This document shows positions 1 through 7,856 of a DNA stretch of 55,478 nt, one piece after another. This DNA comes from an uncultured Clostridia bacterium (lineage in GTDB: Bacteria; Bacillota; Clostridia; Christensenellales; UBA3700). The notes under the pieces are model-generated. The model saw only the letters and a program-made list of their open reading frames with translations. It was not told the DNA's origin and did not search any database. How positions within the stretch are numbered: the stretch's first letter is position 1; each line of letters begins with the position of its first letter. A program made the translations under genes and the position numbers. The stretch lies in contig CAMQWP010000013.1 in assembly GCA_947038565.1 (NCBI GenBank), positions 1 through 55,478 of the forward strand. Direction: 5' to 3'.

Positions 1-120
1 TCTTCTACGATTGGAGCGATCTCTTCCTCTACGACTGGAGCAATCTCTTCCTCTACGATTGGAGCGATCTCTTCCTCTACGACTGGAGCTGCCTCTTCCT
101 CTACGATTGGAGCGATCTCT
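1..120. repeat. 24-bp tandem repeat inside a coding region
   Basis: Five consecutive 24-bp units (1-24, 25-48, 49-72, 73-96, 97-120) share the core CTACGAYTGGAGCRATCTCT. Odd and even units differ at the same sites (GATTGG versus GACTGG), which gives a 48-bp higher-order period. Each unit encodes eight residues on the minus strand (EEEIAPIV type). The repeat continues to the window edge, so the copy number is unknown. Near-identical units suggest recent expansion by slippage or unequal recombination. Confidence 0.95.
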
Positions 121-350
121 TCCTCTACATCACATGCAGAAGCCGATTCTTCATCACAAGTACAAGCCTCGTCTAATTGGTTAATATCAGCGTTTAAAGT
201 CTCTTCTTTTGTGATAGCGTTAGCTTTCTTCATTGACTTATGATTTCTAATTGCGTTAATAATTATAACTCCCAATGAAAGCACCAAAGCTACTATTGCA
301 ACTATTGCGATAATCTGTTGTGAAGTTATTGAACCTAAAAGTATTGTCAT
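1..350 (-). CDS. Membrane-anchored acidic repeat protein (partial, runs off left edge)
   Basis: The ATG at 350 is preceded by a GGAGG site 7 nt upstream. The frame stays open to the window edge, so the C-terminus is missing. Residues 10-34 are a strongly hydrophobic segment (IIAIVAIVALVLSLGV core), most simply one N-terminal membrane anchor. A short basic stretch (RNHKSMKK) follows, then an acidic domain with a small Cys patch (ACTCDEESASACD). From about residue 77 it becomes a perfect octapeptide repeat of the type VEEEIAPI / VEEEAAPV. The anchor-plus-acidic-repeat layout suggests a stalk or scaffold on the side opposite the anchor. I do not recognise a family, and no function can be given. 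Two promoter-like sequences lie upstream. Confidence 0.8.
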   Translation of the reverse strand, partial: MTILLGSITSQQIIAIVAIVALVLSLGVIIINAIRNHKSMKKANAITKEETLNADINQLDEACTCDEESASACDVEEEIAPIVEEEAAPVVEEEIAPIVEEEIAPVVEEEIAPIVE

Positions 351-412
351 AATACTATCCTCCAATTTTTATAAAAATTTATTTATTATATATTTTATTT
401 TTGTTATCTACT

Positions 413-442
413 ATTATATCATAAAAATATGACATTTGTCAA
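413..442 (-). promoter_or_regulatory. SigA-type promoter for the left-edge membrane protein
   Basis: TTGACA (437-442) and TATAAT (413-418) are both perfect and are separated by 18 bp. TGA just before the -10 gives an extended -10. The predicted start lies about 55 nt before the ATG at 350. Confidence 0.7.
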
Positions 443-515
443 TCGCAATTCACAAATTGCAAATCTTGTCGATTTTATGTTAATTCTATCTATATATTAA
501 TTGCATTCCTTAACT

Positions 516-544
516 ATAATAGTGCAATTATGCTAAATTGACAA
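516..544 (-). promoter_or_regulatory. Second, upstream SigA-type promoter
   Basis: TTGTCA (539-544) and TATTAT (516-521) are separated by 17 bp, between the galU stop and the promoter at 413-442. It would add a second, longer transcript for the left-edge gene. This rests on match to consensus only. Confidence 0.45.
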
Positions 545-602
545 GTATTCGCCTCGATTAATGCTAATATTGATATATTTTTTCTTTTCATTGATAACTT
601 GA

Positions 603-1481
603 TTAAAGTGTTTTAGCTAGCTTTTTGATATATGTTCTTAGCTCTTCTCCGATTTCCTTGTGGTTGATACCATACTCTATATTTGCTTGAATATATCCAA
701 ACTTATCGCCAGTATCATACCTTATACCTTCAAAATCATACGCATAAACTCCTACAGTTTTTGCCATATAATTGATAGCATCAGTAAGGTACACCTCGCC
801 ATTACTTGCGGGAGCGGTCTTTCTAATGACATCAAAAACATCAGGAGTAATTACGTATCTACCTAGGCTAGCAAGACAAGACGGAAGATCTTTAAGATCA
901 GGCTTTTCTATAATTCCACGCATGTCGGTATATCTACCTTTGACATTTCCAGGTATAACTACGCCATATTTAATAGCTTCTTCAGGAGCTACAGTCTGAG
1001 CACCTAGAATAGTTTTTCCAGTATTATTATATGCTTCTATAAGCTGACCTATAGCAGGAATACCGCTACCATTATTGACTATATCATCGCCATAAACAAC
1101 AGCAAAAGGCTCATCACCTACGAAAGCCTCGCCTGCAAGAACTGCCATGCCCGAACCATTCATCTCACGCTGTCTTACATAGTAAAAATTAGCCATGTTA
1201 CTTACATTGCGAACTATTTTTAAAGAGACATCTTTATTGCCTTTTTTAAGCAACTCTTCAAGGTCAGGCGACCTATCAAAGTGATCTTCGATACATTTTT
1301 TATTTTTGCCTAAAATTATTAAAATATCCGTAATACCGCTGTTTACACATTCTTCTACGATCAATTGCAATGCAGGGACGTCGACAATAGGCAACATCTC
1401 TTTAGGTACAGCTTTAGTTACTGGCAAAAATCTAGTTCCAAACCCCGCGCAAGGTATAATAGCTTTTCTTACTTTTTTCAT
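603..1481 (-). CDS. galU: UTP--glucose-1-phosphate uridylyltransferase
   Basis: This cytosolic enzyme makes UDP-glucose from UTP and glucose 1-phosphate, for glycolipids, teichoic-acid-like polymers and nucleotide-sugar interconversion. At 292 residues it has the normal length for GalU. The N-terminus carries the nucleotidyltransferase signature (IIPCAGFGTRFLPVTKAVPK, about residues 8-27) with the G-x-G-T-R loop and the conserved Lys. It is followed by EMLPIVDVPALQ and later by the VVYGDDI metal-binding region and the GEVYLTDAI motif. AGAGAGGAAG precedes the ATG. It appears to be a single-gene unit, divergent from dinB. It could in principle act on another sugar 1-phosphate, but overall similarity favours GalU. 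Confidence 0.95.
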   Translation of the reverse strand: MKKVRKAIIPCAGFGTRFLPVTKAVPKEMLPIVDVPALQLIVEECVNSGITDILIILGKNKKCIEDHFDRSPDLEELLKKGNKDVSLKIVRNVSNMANFYYVRQREMNGSGMAVLAGEAFVGDEPFAVVYGDDIVNNGSGIPAIGQLIEAYNNTGKTILGAQTVAPEEAIKYGVVIPGNVKGRYTDMRGIIEKPDLKDLPSCLASLGRYVITPDVFDVIRKTAPASNGEVYLTDAINYMAKTVGVYAYDFEGIRYDTGDKFGYIQANIEYGINHKEIGEELRTYIKKLAKTL

Positions 1482-1737
1482 AAAATACTTCCTCTCTAGT
1501 TACAGCAGATGCGAACCAAAACTGCAAATGCTAATAAATTACAACATAATCACACAATTACAATAAACGTTAAATGAATATATAATAATTAATCTATATA
1601 GTTATATTACCAAACAAGTAAGTTAATATAAAAGAAGCAATAAAATAGCCTTCTCTACTAATATATTAACATATCACTATATTATACAACAACTTTAATT
1701 ATAAATCAATAGAAAAGTAATAATTTGCTTAAATTAC

Positions 1738-1766
1738 TTGAATTAAATTGATAAAAGCTATATACT
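1738..1766 (+). promoter_or_regulatory. SigA-type promoter giving a leaderless dinB mRNA
   Basis: TTGAAT (1738-1743) and TATACT (1761-1766) have exact 17-bp spacing. A start site 7 nt after the -10 falls on the A of the dinB ATG at 1773. No Shine-Dalgarno sequence lies upstream of that ATG. The rest of the 290-bp galU-dinB gap is AT-rich and shows nothing else I can support; I see no LexA-type operator. Confidence 0.6.
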
Positions 1767-1772
1767 AATGGT

Positions 1773-2999
1773 ATGAGAACTATACTACACTGCGACGCAA
1801 ACAATTTTTATGCGTCCGTAGAAGTAAAACTTAATCCTTCACTGATAGGAGTGCCAGTAGCAGTATCGGGAAACCCTGAAATGCGACATGGCATAATTCT
1901 TGCAAAGTCAAATCTTGCTAAGGCGTGCGGAGTTCAGACTGGTGACACGTTATGGCAAGCTAAGCAAAAATGTCCGAATATAGTATTTGTCCCACCTCAT
2001 TATGATGAATATGTAGAGTTTAGCAATAAATTATTTGACTTATACACTGAATACACGGATAAAGTCGAGCCTTTTGGTATAGACGAATGCTGGCTTGACT
2101 GCACTGGTTCTACTATGCTATTTGGTAGCGGAGAGTCGATAGCGGACATGATAAGACAGCGAGTTAAAGATGAGCTAGGTATCACCGTATCGGTAGGAGT
2201 GGCGCACACTAAAGTACTAGCAAAATTAGGCTCTGACTACAAAAAACCCGACGCTACAACAGTCATAACTCAAGATAATTATAGAGATATAGTGTGGAAA
2301 CTACCTGTATCCGATCTATTAATGGTAGGTCGTAAGACTACTAAACTCTTTTCAAAACTTGGCATTAAAACTATAGGCAACCTTGCACAGTTTGACAAGG
2401 AATTGCTTAGGAAATATATAGGAATTAATGCTGACAAACTAAGTAGTTATGCAAATGGCATAGAGATAGAGAGTGTAAAGCATTATTATAAAAAACATAT
2501 CCCAGACAGTATCGGCAATAGCACTACTACACCTAGGGATATGATAAGGCGAGAAGAAGCAATGGCTATCATCACTAGCCTATCCGAAATGATAGCGGTG
2601 AGGCTTAGAAAATTCGGATTACTAGCTAATGGAGTAGGACTTTCTATAAGATACTCTACGCTAGACGGGACGCATAAAACAAATTTGATAGGATTTTCTA
2701 CAAACAATGCTGAGCAAATATGTGAAGAAGCTATAAAGTTACTAGACAATATGCACAACTTCAGCATAGACACGCCTATAAGACAAATCGGTGTATCAAC
2801 ATATAAGCTAACTTCTGAGAGGATAAGACAATCTACGCTATTTGACGAGGACTTAGACAAGCAAGAGAAACTAGAAAAATCAGTAGATGATATTCGTAGA
2901 AAATACGGTTATACTAGCGTGCAAAAAGGAATAGTACTTAAGCACAAAGACCTATGCCACGGACTAGTAGATAAAGAATTTCAACCATTTAAAAAGTAG
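1773..2999 (+). CDS. dinB: Y-family translesion DNA polymerase (Pol IV / ImuB-UmuC type)
   Basis: This is a low-fidelity polymerase that extends past damaged template bases. Its 408 residues contain the N-terminal LHCDANNFYASVE motif with metal ligand Asp8, and the second catalytic motif as GIDECWLD (Asp104, Glu105) in place of the usual SIDEAFLD. A helix-hairpin-helix-like region and the little-finger domain follow. QSTLF at residues 353-357 is a good sliding-clamp binding motif. The GIDECWLD variant suggests a Firmicutes UmuC-like subgroup rather than classical DinB. There is no ribosome binding site; the likely promoter ends at the start codon, so the mRNA is probably leaderless. A large hairpin follows at 3204-3240. 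Confidence 0.9.
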   Translation: MRTILHCDANNFYASVEVKLNPSLIGVPVAVSGNPEMRHGIILAKSNLAKACGVQTGDTLWQAKQKCPNIVFVPPHYDEYVEFSNKLFDLYTEYTDKVEPFGIDECWLDCTGSTMLFGSGESIADMIRQRVKDELGITVSVGVAHTKVLAKLGSDYKKPDATTVITQDNYRDIVWKLPVSDLLMVGRKTTKLFSKLGIKTIGNLAQFDKELLRKYIGINADKLSSYANGIEIESVKHYYKKHIPDSIGNSTTTPRDMIRREEAMAIITSLSEMIAVRLRKFGLLANGVGLSIRYSTLDGTHKTNLIGFSTNNAEQICEEAIKLLDNMHNFSIDTPIRQIGVSTYKLTSERIRQSTLFDEDLDKQEKLEKSVDDIRRKYGYTSVQKGIVLKHKDLCHGLVDKEFQPFKK

Positions 3000-3203
3000 A
3001 AGTGCTATATATGATACTTGAAATTATTACTAATAAAAATATAGTAGTGTTATAATATTGTATTGTATATTTTATTATATTATATTAAATATATATCATT
3101 ATTGTATTTGCAACGTATATTTGCTATCAAGCATTATAGATCTACGTAAACACATAATATGTATAAAAATAAATTTTAAGATATTTTTTTTAATTATTAT
3201 CGA

Positions 3204-3240
3204 AAGAGCGGTTATCCACACATTGTGGATAACCGCTCTT
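3204..3240. terminator. Bidirectional hairpin with two inverted perfect DnaA boxes at its apex
   Basis: A 17-bp perfect inverted repeat has the 3-nt loop CAT. The inner arms read TTATCCACA-CAT-TGTGGATAA, two copies of the exact DnaA-box consensus facing each other. It lies between convergent dinB (+) and the FGGY kinase gene (-), so a shared terminator is the simplest reading. T-tracts are modest on both sides (GTTTT on the plus strand; TTTCG then an AT-rich run on the minus strand). Confidence 0.7.
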
Positions 3241-3280
3241 GTTTTAAATTATTCCTTGATTTCTACATATTGAATTTTCT

Positions 3281-3305
3281 CATTATCCACACATTATGAA
3301 TAATG
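3281..3305. repeat. Second, degenerate DnaA-box hairpin
   Basis: CATTATCCACA-CAT-TATGAATAATG is an imperfect inverted repeat (two non-Watson-Crick positions) with the same core layout and loop as the hairpin at 3204-3240. The left half again contains the exact DnaA box TTATCCACA. It sits just past the stop codon of the FGGY kinase gene. Confidence 0.6.
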
Positions 3306-3312
3306 CTTAGTT

Positions 3313-4593
3313 TTAATTACTTTCCATATATGATTTTACTTGCACCATAGCATTACCACGAATAGCACCTTCTCCAGATAATAAAGTTATCCTTATACCC
3401 GAAATACTAGTTATAGTATCTAAAAAATACTTCGCTCGAGTTGCTCCGCCAGTCATGATAATATCACTAACTATACTACCCGTAACATTGCCTATATCAT
3501 TTATAGCAACAATAAGCCTAGTTGCTAGTGCTTGGTAAGCAGTTTTTACTATATCCATAATGTTTGAATTTTTGACACCAAGCATTTGCTCGATATTGCC
3601 TATCATATCATCAGGAGACATAAGCTCGTCGACATTTAGCGTGCCTAATACACTTGCACTTTCCATACTGTTATCAATGTCGCGATAGCTAATACCACTT
3701 TCCACAACAATCCGTTGCAATATGTATAATCCATTTATATTACTAAGCAAACTAACCTTATTATTATATATTCGTTCATTAGTATAGCCAATATCATATA
3801 CTTTTCGCGAAATTATAGGAGAGTTCACCACCTTGCCTACAAGCAACCATGATCCACTTGATACAAATGCGGTAGTATCATTCATCTCACCCATTGCATG
3901 TATAGCCGATGCCGTGTCGTGGGTAGGTACGGCTGTTACATTTACGCCATTGTACTTACCATAACACTCACCCGCTCTAATTACATTAGGGAAAATATCA
4001 CAGGATAAGCCTAATTTACATATAAGCTCGAAGTCCCAATCCAGACCTGTTTTTGATAATAGCCCTGTTGTACTTGCGTTAGAAAGCTCTGCTCTTATGT
4101 TACCAGTTAAGAAATATGCAAATAAATCCGCTATCATTGCGATCTTGACACCGCTATTGTCATCGTACCTACCTATTTGCTTGTCACTTATGAGCTGATA
4201 AACTGTATTTATAGCGTTCGGATATATGCCAGCATTTTCGAACATGGCATAATCAGCAAAATCGTTATCCATATTTGAAATGACTTGCGTGCATCTTCCA
4301 TCACGATAAGAGTAAGGCAAATCAATTAACTCGCCGTTCGAGCCAATCACACCATAATCTACGCCCCATGAACAAATGCCGATGCTTGATATATTGTAAT
4401 CATTCAATGCATTATCTATAGCCGTCTTCAAACTAGTAAATACATCTATAATACTCCATCTATAGCAACCGTTACCATCCGTAACTGTAGTATGACTTAC
4501 TCTCAATAACTCTTCTAACTCATAATCAGCTTCGCAATTCACTACCATTACCCTGGCACTTGATGAGCCTATATCTATTGCTAATACATTCAT
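3313..4593 (-). CDS. FGGY-family sugar kinase, rhamnulokinase type; probably L-fuculokinase
   Basis: It should phosphorylate a ketohexose released by the isomerase, most likely L-fuculose to L-fuculose 1-phosphate, using ATP in the cytosol. The start chosen is the ATG at 4593 (MNVLAIDIG), because GGGTGG at the end of the preceding gene gives a well-spaced ribosome binding site; an upstream in-frame start would add seven unsupported residues. The 426-residue product has the N-terminal phosphate loop (AIDIGSSSARVMV), the TWGVDYG-like segment SWGVDYG, the THDTASAIHA motif and the C-terminal nucleotide-binding MTGGATRAKYFLD segment. Sequence places it nearer RhaB than E. coli FucK, but the fucI neighbour and the order fucI-aldolase-kinase argue for fuculose. 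It is the last gene of the operon, 1 nt after the aldolase stop. Confidence 0.85.
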   Translation of the reverse strand: MNVLAIDIGSSSARVMVVNCEADYELEELLRVSHTTVTDGNGCYRWSIIDVFTSLKTAIDNALNDYNISSIGICSWGVDYGVIGSNGELIDLPYSYRDGRCTQVISNMDNDFADYAMFENAGIYPNAINTVYQLISDKQIGRYDDNSGVKIAMIADLFAYFLTGNIRAELSNASTTGLLSKTGLDWDFELICKLGLSCDIFPNVIRAGECYGKYNGVNVTAVPTHDTASAIHAMGEMNDTTAFVSSGSWLLVGKVVNSPIISRKVYDIGYTNERIYNNKVSLLSNINGLYILQRIVVESGISYRDIDNSMESASVLGTLNVDELMSPDDMIGNIEQMLGVKNSNIMDIVKTAYQALATRLIVAINDIGNVTGSIVSDIIMTGGATRAKYFLDTITSISGIRITLLSGEGAIRGNAMVQVKSYMESN

Positions 4594-4594
4594 A

Positions 4595-5851
4595 TTACCA
4601 CCCGTTGAATACACGATCTATAGTCGCTGCTTCGTCACTGCTGATCGGATTAATCACGGCAATATTAGTTGCTTGAATAATCGATCTAGCTGAGAAATCA
4701 GCAACTTCCATACGATCAAATACTTTCACGAAGTTCTTACCGATAGCCACGACGCATTCGTTATCGACTATACATAAAGGCTTATCAGTTGCCATACTGC
4801 TAGCTATGTCTTGAGCCGAACTACCGCAAGGCATTTGAACACAGTTTTTAAGCATGATATAACTCTCTGGTATTAGTTTCGCATCGAAGTATTTGTTACT
4901 TACTGCAAAACCCATAGCCGCTGAAGGCATAGATATAAAGCATGTAACTGCCTCTGGAATAGTATCGAACATCTTGATAGCTATATCTAGATAATCACAC
5001 TTAATGTCACTACCATTGCCAGAGATATTGCCGTTAGAGTATTTAACCAATTCTTCAGGATTAAGTATATCACGGCTGATACTATCAGGATTGAAAAGTA
5101 TATCTCCATTCGGTAGCTTATAAAATAATGTACCGTATCCAGCAGATACCAGACCTTGATAATAACTACGCTTGATAAACTTAGTCAACTCAGTAGCGAT
5201 CTCTAGCTCTTCAGCACTTAGCTCGCAACAACACTTATCGAATGCGACGCTATAATCAGTAGTTGCAATAGGCAATTTAACACCACCAAGTATACCAGCA
5301 TTGATTAAAGTTTGACATAGATTTTCTAATGCCTCATACCTCACAAATGCACTTTCTAAAGTATCACCTGCGACAGTAGCACCATGGTTATCCATCATAA
5401 CAGAGTTATATCCTAGATTGAATTTTGCTTTTACGATATCGCCTAATGACATTGAGCCAGGCAAGTCATATACCGAGTCGGTTACATCACCGATAATCGC
5501 TTGAAAGCATGGAGCAACGGCACTATTTGGCACGCATCTAGCTGTAGCATAAGCAACTACGGCTGGAGCGTGAGCATGAACAACCGCACGTAAATCTGAT
5601 CTTTCTGCGTATATATTGCTATGGAATGGCAATTCTATAGAAGGTTTATGCTTACCAGTGATGATTTTATCAGCATTGACAGTCACGATATCGTCTATGC
5701 TTAAAGTACCCTTGTCTATAGCACTTGGAGTGATATATATATTGCCGACCTCGTCCATACAAGAGATATTACCACCACTAGTAGTAGTAAGACCCTTGTA
5801 ATAAACTCTATTTATAGTGTCTAATACACCTTTTTTATTATTAGTTATCAT
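4595..5851 (-). CDS. Double-domain class II aldolase, probable L-fuculose-1-phosphate aldolase
   Basis: Predicted to split L-fuculose 1-phosphate into dihydroxyacetone phosphate and L-lactaldehyde. At 418 residues it is twice the length of FucA (about 215). The first half (to about residue 205) is a complete class II aldolase/adducin domain: SGGNIS phosphate-binding segment, IELPFHSNIY with the candidate catalytic Glu, the zinc pair HAHAPAVVAYA, and DNHGATVAG with the third zinc His. The second half repeats the fold (YYQGLVSAGYGTLFYKL matches YYKGLTTTSGGNISCM) but the HAH pair is replaced by SMPSAAM and no His-based site is visible. The second domain is therefore probably structural. TAA is followed after 1 nt by the kinase ATG. 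No obvious Shine-Dalgarno appears upstream other than GAAAGGAT about 9 nt before the ATG. Confidence 0.85.
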   Translation of the reverse strand: MITNNKKGVLDTINRVYYKGLTTTSGGNISCMDEVGNIYITPSAIDKGTLSIDDIVTVNADKIITGKHKPSIELPFHSNIYAERSDLRAVVHAHAPAVVAYATARCVPNSAVAPCFQAIIGDVTDSVYDLPGSMSLGDIVKAKFNLGYNSVMMDNHGATVAGDTLESAFVRYEALENLCQTLINAGILGGVKLPIATTDYSVAFDKCCCELSAEELEIATELTKFIKRSYYQGLVSAGYGTLFYKLPNGDILFNPDSISRDILNPEELVKYSNGNISGNGSDIKCDYLDIAIKMFDTIPEAVTCFISMPSAAMGFAVSNKYFDAKLIPESYIMLKNCVQMPCGSSAQDIASSMATDKPLCIVDNECVVAIGKNFVKVFDRMEVADFSARSIIQATNIAVINPISSDEAATIDRVFNGW

Positions 5852-5933
5852 CTTTAAATCCTTTCTATCGTTTAATATAAACTACGAATATCATATGCCT
5901 ATGAAAGCATATGCTAATCGATCGTCATTAATG

Positions 5934-7697
5934 TTATTTGTATAATGGTCCGTAAGTAGCACATGCCCTAAAATCAGCACTTTCTGTATCACGAGTACCA
6001 AACGCAGCCCATGTATGAGGTCTAAATATATTCTCATCAGGGACATTGTGCATATTTACTGGTATTCTAAGCATACTCGCAAGAGTAAGTAGGTCAGCAC
6101 CGACATGTCCATAAGCTATAGCACCATGATTTGCACCCCAATTAGCCATAACACTGTATACATCCTTGAAAGCACCTTCACCAGTCAGGTTAGGCACAAA
6201 CCAAGTAGAAGGCCATGTCTTATCAGTTCTCTCTTGAAGAATAGTGTCGACATTCTCAGGGATAAGTACTGTATATCCTTCAGCTACTTGCAATACTGGA
6301 CCTATACCGCTTACGACATTAAGCCTTACAGCAGTCACAGGCATTTCAGCACCCGTATTGAAGTTCGAGCTAAATCCGCCGCCCCTGAAATATCCATGAT
6401 TAGCCTGCGACCAAGTAGTTGCGTCCATACAGCCTTGTATATCTTCATCAGTGATATTCCACCACTCTTTCATACAACCATTGCCGTCATTATCTTTGCA
6501 CATACCAGTACCGTCAAGCGACGCAGCACCACTATTTATCATATGTATAAAGCCATCTTTTGCAAGACCTTCAGGCTTCCATCCTGATACTCTCTCCACT
6601 GACTCTGGTGACCAGTACGTACGAACATCAGAGAAAATACTTGATCTATAAGTTACAAGTTTACTCATAAGCATAGACATACCGTTAAGTACATCATTTT
6701 CAGTTGCTAGTACGAATGGCTCTTTCTTTCCTCTCCAGTCAAATGAAGAGTTGATAATTGCCTCAGAGAAATCCCCATTAGGCAAGAAGTCAATCCATTG
6801 TCTTTGACCTTGAAAACCGCCAGCTATTGCATTGCGACCTAGTGCCTCTTCTGGACAACCTAGTGCCTTTAGCTTAGGATTGCCGACCATGATATCATTC
6901 ATGATAAGAGTCATCTTTGCGATGTACTCCCACTGCTCATCTTTCGGCAAGCAAATAGAAGTACCGTCTTCTATATTTGTATCAATACCCTCTACGCAAG
7001 TAGCCTTGATCCAGGCAAGTGCAGTAGCATACTCTTCTTTATCATAAATCTCAAGTCTAACACGTCTTTCAATCTCTATCATGTCGACCCATTCAGCACG
7101 AATACCAAAATACTCTTGAAGAAGGTTGCCATCCACAAATGATCCTGCAATACCCATACATACAGACCCTAAAGCCACATAAGATTTATTACGCATCTGA
7201 CCTACAGCCATTGCTGAACGAGCAAAACGCATGATTTTCTCCGCTACATCACTAGGCATAGAAGTATCATCGCTATCTTGAACATTATGACCATAGATAG
7301 AGAATACTGGCAGACCTCTTTGAGCAGAACCGGCAGCAGCAGCAGCTAGGAAAACTGCACCTGGACGCTCAGTACCATTAAACCCCCAAATACCTTTAAT
7401 AGTAGTAGGATTAAGATCTATCACCTCAGTACCGTAGCACCAGCAAGGAGTTACAGTTAGCGTAGCAACAACACCCTCGCGAATAAACTGATCCTCACAT
7501 AAAGCAGCCTCAGCACATCCGCCGATAGTTGTGTCAGATATAACTACTTCTACAGGAGTTCCGTCACTATAAAAACAATTTGTTTCGATAAGTTCCTTTG
7601 CCATACGAGCCATATTCATTGTCTGAACTTCTAGACTCTCTCTAATACCATTACAACGACCATCAATAGTAGGTCTTATACCTATTTTACCTTTCAT
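5934..7697 (-). CDS. fucI: L-fucose isomerase
   Basis: Interconverts L-fucose and L-fuculose (also D-arabinose and ribulose) with Mn2+ in the cytosol, the first step of fucose use. The 587-residue length is normal for FucI. Family motifs are clear: IGIRPTIDGR at the N-terminus, WGFNGTERPGAVFLAA, then FDWRGKKEPFVLATENDVLNG, which holds the Glu and Asp that match E. coli Glu337 and Asp361, and GAIAYGHVGADLL with the His matching His528. AAGGAG lies 6 nt before the ATG. It is first in a three-gene operon with the double aldolase and FGGY kinase (82-nt and 1-nt gaps). The promoter is embedded in the terminator of the upstream phosphoesterase gene. No fucose regulator or permease is adjacent. Confidence 0.96.
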   Translation of the reverse strand: MKGKIGIRPTIDGRCNGIRESLEVQTMNMARMAKELIETNCFYSDGTPVEVVISDTTIGGCAEAALCEDQFIREGVVATLTVTPCWCYGTEVIDLNPTTIKGIWGFNGTERPGAVFLAAAAAGSAQRGLPVFSIYGHNVQDSDDTSMPSDVAEKIMRFARSAMAVGQMRNKSYVALGSVCMGIAGSFVDGNLLQEYFGIRAEWVDMIEIERRVRLEIYDKEEYATALAWIKATCVEGIDTNIEDGTSICLPKDEQWEYIAKMTLIMNDIMVGNPKLKALGCPEEALGRNAIAGGFQGQRQWIDFLPNGDFSEAIINSSFDWRGKKEPFVLATENDVLNGMSMLMSKLVTYRSSIFSDVRTYWSPESVERVSGWKPEGLAKDGFIHMINSGAASLDGTGMCKDNDGNGCMKEWWNITDEDIQGCMDATTWSQANHGYFRGGGFSSNFNTGAEMPVTAVRLNVVSGIGPVLQVAEGYTVLIPENVDTILQERTDKTWPSTWFVPNLTGEGAFKDVYSVMANWGANHGAIAYGHVGADLLTLASMLRIPVNMHNVPDENIFRPHTWAAFGTRDTESADFRACATYGPLYK

Positions 7698-7737
7698 ATA
7701 AACTCCTTAATACTTGCCATTTTTGTTTAAAAATAAA

Positions 7738-7783
7738 AATAAAGTCAGCGTCGTAGTTCCCACCACTTTACACTAACTTTATT
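7738..7783 (-). terminator. Intrinsic terminator of the phosphoesterase gene, overlapping the fucI promoter
   Basis: On the minus strand 13-nt arms (7771-7783 and 7738-7750, two G-T pairs) enclose an inner 5-bp hairpin GTGGT-GGGA-ACTAC, and TTTATTTTT follows. It is 75 nt past the phosphoesterase stop. A start from the promoter at 7781-7809 would begin inside the 5' arm, so only read-through RNA could form the complete stem. Confidence 0.75.
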
Positions 7784-7809
7784 ATATCACAAACTTAATA
7801 ACAATACAA
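7781..7809 (-). promoter_or_regulatory. Probable promoter of the fucose operon
   Basis: TTGTAT (7804-7809), 17 bp, TATAAT (7781-7786), with TGA before the -10 giving an extended -10. The predicted start is near 7774. No other promoter-like sequence fits between the terminator and fucI. The inner GTGGT/ACTAC hairpin would stay in the 5' UTR. Confidence 0.6.
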
Positions 7810-7856
7810 TAATAATGTAAATATAATTGCTTTATTTTGCTTATTTTTGTTTGTTT

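Noticed and set aside
1..120. CRISPR-like array at the left edge
   Set aside because: Units are contiguous without spacers and encode an in-frame octapeptide.
3058..3273. A 71-codon plus-strand frame between dinB and the FGGY kinase gene
   Set aside because: It runs through the 17-bp hairpin, is composed of AT-rich codons (Ile/Tyr) and has no ribosome binding site.
3204..3305. Chromosome origin (oriC) suggested by the DnaA boxes
   Set aside because: No cluster of direct boxes, no AT-rich unwinding region in the usual layout and no dnaA, dnaN or gidA nearby; two inverted boxes in a terminator-like stem are not an origin.
6105..6587. A 160-codon plus-strand frame opposite fucI
   Set aside because: Antisense to a highly conserved enzyme; no ribosome binding site or recognisable domain.
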